64,000 nt of DNA from Archilochus colubris (taxonomy: Eukaryota; Chordata; Aves; Apodiformes; Trochilidae): assembly GCA_023079485.1 (NCBI GenBank), contig CM041083.1, forward strand, positions 107,758,054-107,822,053, read 5' to 3'. A program made the position numbers and the translations under genes. The notes beneath the pieces are model-generated. The model made no database searches. It worked only from the letters and a program-made list of their open reading frames with translations, and had not been told where the DNA came from. Below, in pieces: positions 60,975 through 64,000 of this stretch (positions are counted from its first letter, which is position 1; each line of letters begins with the position of its first letter).

Positions 60975-61126
60975 GTGTAGCGGGAGGAGCCATTCTTGCT
61001 CCTGAAGCTCGACGAGCTGCTGGTCTCTTCCAGGACTCCAGCCACCACACAGCGCTTCCAGGGTAGAAGTGTAGCGGGAGAAGCCTTTCTTGCTCCAGAG
61101 GCTCGACGAGCTGCTGGCCTCTCCAT
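60975..61126. repeat. 94-bp tandem duplication inside the LTR
   Basis: gtgtagcgggag occurs at 60975 and 61069. The following roughly 57 bases match with about five substitutions and one indel, and both copies contain the near-palindrome gctcgacgagc. The second copy is incomplete. It may be an LTR enhancer-type direct repeat or a later slippage duplication. Confidence 0.85.
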
Positions 61127-61275
61127 GCCTCACACCAGAGTGAGCTGAGGTGCCTTCTGTGGGTGTGTGTCCCACCTTGCTCATGCCCAATAGGGGCCTG
61201 TCCTAATCAGGCACAGGTGGACTCACACCCACTCTTTGGCAACTCAAGGCACCTGGTTGACAATGTCTCTCTACA
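60976..61275. mobile_element. Probable solo LTR of an endogenous retrovirus-like element
   Basis: The 300-bp segment begins tgtagcggga and ends ctctctaca, the TG...CA ends expected of LTRs. It is flanked by the identical hexamer cagggg (60970-60975 and 61276-61281), a target-site duplication; ERVK-type elements usually make 6 bp, so that class is possible. No internal coding region follows, so it is a solo LTR. The first 94 bp (60975-61068) are duplicated at 61069 onward. Orientation is unclear because both strands read TG...CA and no AATAAA signal is seen. Family name unknown. Confidence 0.6.
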
Positions 61276-61281
61276 CAGGGG

Positions 61282-64000
61282 TGTCTCGTACACAGAAATA
61301 TTGCAGACTTGTGATTACTACCTTGCTTGTTACAAAGCCTTGAAACTGTTTGGCTTTTGCTCCCACTTTCTCTCCCTTTCCTCCTTTGGGATGGCTACTT
61401 TTGCCTTCCATTAATATGGGGTCTATAATTCTTAGCAAAAGGCATGTGATGATCGCTTCAGATTTTATTTAACATTTGAAAAATAGCCTTGATACTTGTA
61501 CAATAAATAGATGTTTGCTTTCTCCTGGAGGAAATAAGTTTGGTTTATTTTAATTTGTTAGTTGAATGAAAATAATCTTCTGCTTAAACCATACTAAAAC
61601 ATTAGCCTTGTGAGTGTCACAAATGGTAGCAGTCATGGGACAAAACAGCATGGTTTCAAGAGACATTGAAAGGAGACAGCTGAGCTAACAAGGGGTTTTC
61701 TTCATTACTACAAGACGTCATTCACTTTGATATAACCAGGTCTTATGTGCTAGCCAAAAATGAAACCCTATCAAACCTAGCTGAGATGCATTAGCTTTAG
61801 TTTGAGGTAGCTTTGCTAAGATTAGCCTCATCACCCTAAAAAAATTAAACAAATTCCGTGCATTTGTTTAATAATAAAACAGAAGGACTGTGTCCCTCTA
61901 ATAATTCTCAGGGCTGTAGGCATTTGTCTGGCAAAAAAAAGATTCTTCTCCTATCCCTTTCCATCTGAGCAGGTCTGTACAGCTCACCATGAGCAATGTC
62001 AGCACATCCACCCAAGGAAACAGGTCCCAGCCCTCATCTACCATCTTCCTCCTCCCTCTCTGCTCCAGGCCATTTCCCCTGGTTGCTGTGCTTCAGGTAG
62101 CCCTGGCAGTCAGCTGGGCTGAGCTTGTATGGTGGTCATCAGATACAAACTCACCAGTTCAGCAGAAGACAGCAAACGAAAAGCTTTTCCTTCCCAAGCT
62201 CGTGACCCCGTTAAGTGGCTCTGTTGCTTGACAGAATGCAAAGGAGAGGAAGGATGACATGGCAGGGAGCACATGGAGTAAGGAGCCAACACATGTACAG
62301 GGAATTCCTATTCTGTCAGAGCTGGGCTGATCCCACAGCTTCTTGTACTTGAAGTCCCTGCAACACTCAGGAGTGGGGAATCACAGCCCCACATGCTCTG
62401 AGATGTGCTGTCCTCTGCTCTGCATCACTTCTCAATACCCTCACTCCACCTCTGTTCCTTGTGTTGGGGATGGGATACCAATGCCTTTTTCAGTGCCCTG
62501 CAGAAGGCAATTTTGTACCTAGATGTGAATTCCTCTCCTATTTCATAGCTGAGTGGCTATATGAGGACAGGTACAATAGATAGGCAGGTGTTTTTGTGGT
62601 GGGGACCAAGAATATCATAGGTTAAGATGTTTGCTCCGTGAAATCCATTATCAGTCATGCTTTATCAGCCCTTTTAAAAGAAAATTGCCATATGTTAATA
62701 ACACTTGACAGACCTCATAGGAAGTTTCTCTGCCTTGTGAAGCTTTTGAGGACAGCCTGTTTCTGCCACCTCCGTCAAAGGTGAGGGGATCCTAATATCC
62801 ATTACCTGTTTTCCTTTGGCAAATGAATAGGGAAGATAGTGTACATATAGAACCACCCCACCCATAGCATGGCTGTCTCCAGTTGAGACTAACCTGACTG
62901 CTTCCAGCATGAGCAAAGAATAATCACTGAACATAGGTTGATAAGAGCTACATTATTCCTAAGGGAGAAAACATGCCTGGATGTGTCCATGGGTACATGG
63001 GAAAGTTCATGTATGCTTGGGGACACGTATGGCTGTGATGTGCAAGTGTGTCTGCACACAAGTGTTCATGGGCTTGTACATTCAGAACAGAGAGGGATAA
63101 GCAAACTGTGTCTTTGAAGCAGCCCATGTGAGTGAAAATGAACAACAGGAGCTCCTATTGAATCAAGATGGACAAATGGGAACAGGGGAGTTCTCAAGTC
63201 TCAGCTGAACACTTGAGAAGCACTAAATGCAAAGCTCTTCACTCACCTCTGCTTTTTGGGGCTGCTAACTCTTTCCAGATGAATATTGTTTATTTAGCTT
63301 ATTGATTAAACCAGCTGCTGCAGCTAAGGGGAACCTCACTATTTCAGAAAGACAGATAGGAAACTTTAAAACTGGTTACGGTTTCTGTCCACTCCCCTTT
63401 CAAGGGGTATAACTGATCTTTGTGAAGAGGCCCAGCTTGCATTACACAAGGCTATGTAACTACAGAACTACAGATCCAGGAGTCTGAGAAGGAAATGAAA
63501 GGAAGTTCTGCTTGAAGGAAATTTCTAGAGCTTGCGTGGCTGATTTTTTTTTTTTTTTACACAAAATTACTAATTTCCTTTACATGAAAACCAAGATGGC
63601 ATCAGAAAATACAGTCACTGAGTCAGCTTGATTTATAGAAGACATCTTCAGAGTACCTTGACACAGCAACGAGTGATGTGATGCACTACACAAAAAGCTG
63701 TGGGCTTGAATGGAGGAGAAAGGAGGATTCCTTCTCAGCTGTTGCAGCACTGTCTGCATATGGAGCACCACTCTCAGTGACCATAAGAAGTTACCTACAG
63801 ACTGACTTCCCAGGGGGTTCATCACTGAAGCACCTGATGAGCACTCAAGAGCCAAGGACACACCGCCTCACAGTGTAAAGCTGTCTGTCTTCCCATCCCT
63901 GCCTTCCAACGGAGGAACAAAGAGTTACTTGGACAAGCACAATTTTTTGGATAAACCAAGCAATGATAAACAGCATTGCTGCCAGCATTGGATAAACAGC
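61282..64000. other. Non-coding stretch to the window edge
   Basis: No gene was recognised. A T-run of 15 lies at 63544-63558. At the extreme right edge the word ggataaac(c/a)agc recurs around 63950-64000, which may be the start of a small repeat cut off by the window. Confidence 0.45.

Noticed and set aside
1..64000. CRISPR arrays, prokaryotic operons, defence systems, prophage, tRNA or rRNA genes
   Set aside because: None of the needed patterns is present, and the CR1 content indicates avian nuclear DNA.

Overview
The window looks like a gene-poor stretch of a bird nuclear genome, either intergenic or deep intronic. The main evidence is at least nine fragments of CR1, the dominant LINE of birds. 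They have the usual CR1 3' tails of ATTCTATG/ATTCTGTG units and remnants of the CR1 ORF2 reverse-transcriptase protein. The sequence is otherwise AT-leaning and CpG-poor, with many short homopolymer tracts. There is no bacterial-style gene packing, no tRNA or rRNA, no CRISPR array, and no protein-coding gene that I can name. Almost all open frames are short chance frames or pieces of CR1.

Layout: 1-5185 is non-coding apart from a 19-bp tandem repeat (642-712). 5186-6715 holds a strongly diverged tandem array with a period of about 164 bp, pyrimidine-rich, with telomere-like CTAACC spacers; it is the most unusual structure here. 6741-11394 is non-coding with poly-A tracts and an 11-bp inverted repeat (9729-9810). 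11395-11880 is a CpG-richer patch containing a 12-bp GC palindrome. 15934-16326 (minus strand) has a coding-looking frame that could be the last one or two exons of an unrecognised gene. 16821-17374 contains two copies of a roughly 90-110 bp sequence lying 443 bp apart. 17880-26489 is non-coding with possible conserved non-coding blocks and a perfect hairpin near 19305.

From 26490 on, CR1 pieces appear: 26490-27035 (+, ancient, with a younger CR1 tail nested inside), 28567-29177 (-), 35153-35523 (-), 41880-42126 (+), 45242-45648 (+), 46630-47068 (-), about 49095-51090 (-, the longest, with RT remnants) and 54262-54799 (+). Three of them are flanked by short direct repeats that look like target-site duplications. 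A pentanucleotide microsatellite lies at 42889-42970. A probable 300-bp solo LTR with a 6-bp target-site duplication and an internal 94-bp duplication lies at 60976-61275. The rest, to 64000, is non-coding.

No gene network can be described. The biology visible is repeat history: insertion, nesting and decay of CR1 and one LTR element, a degenerate satellite, and some candidate regulatory sequence that only cross-species alignment could confirm.
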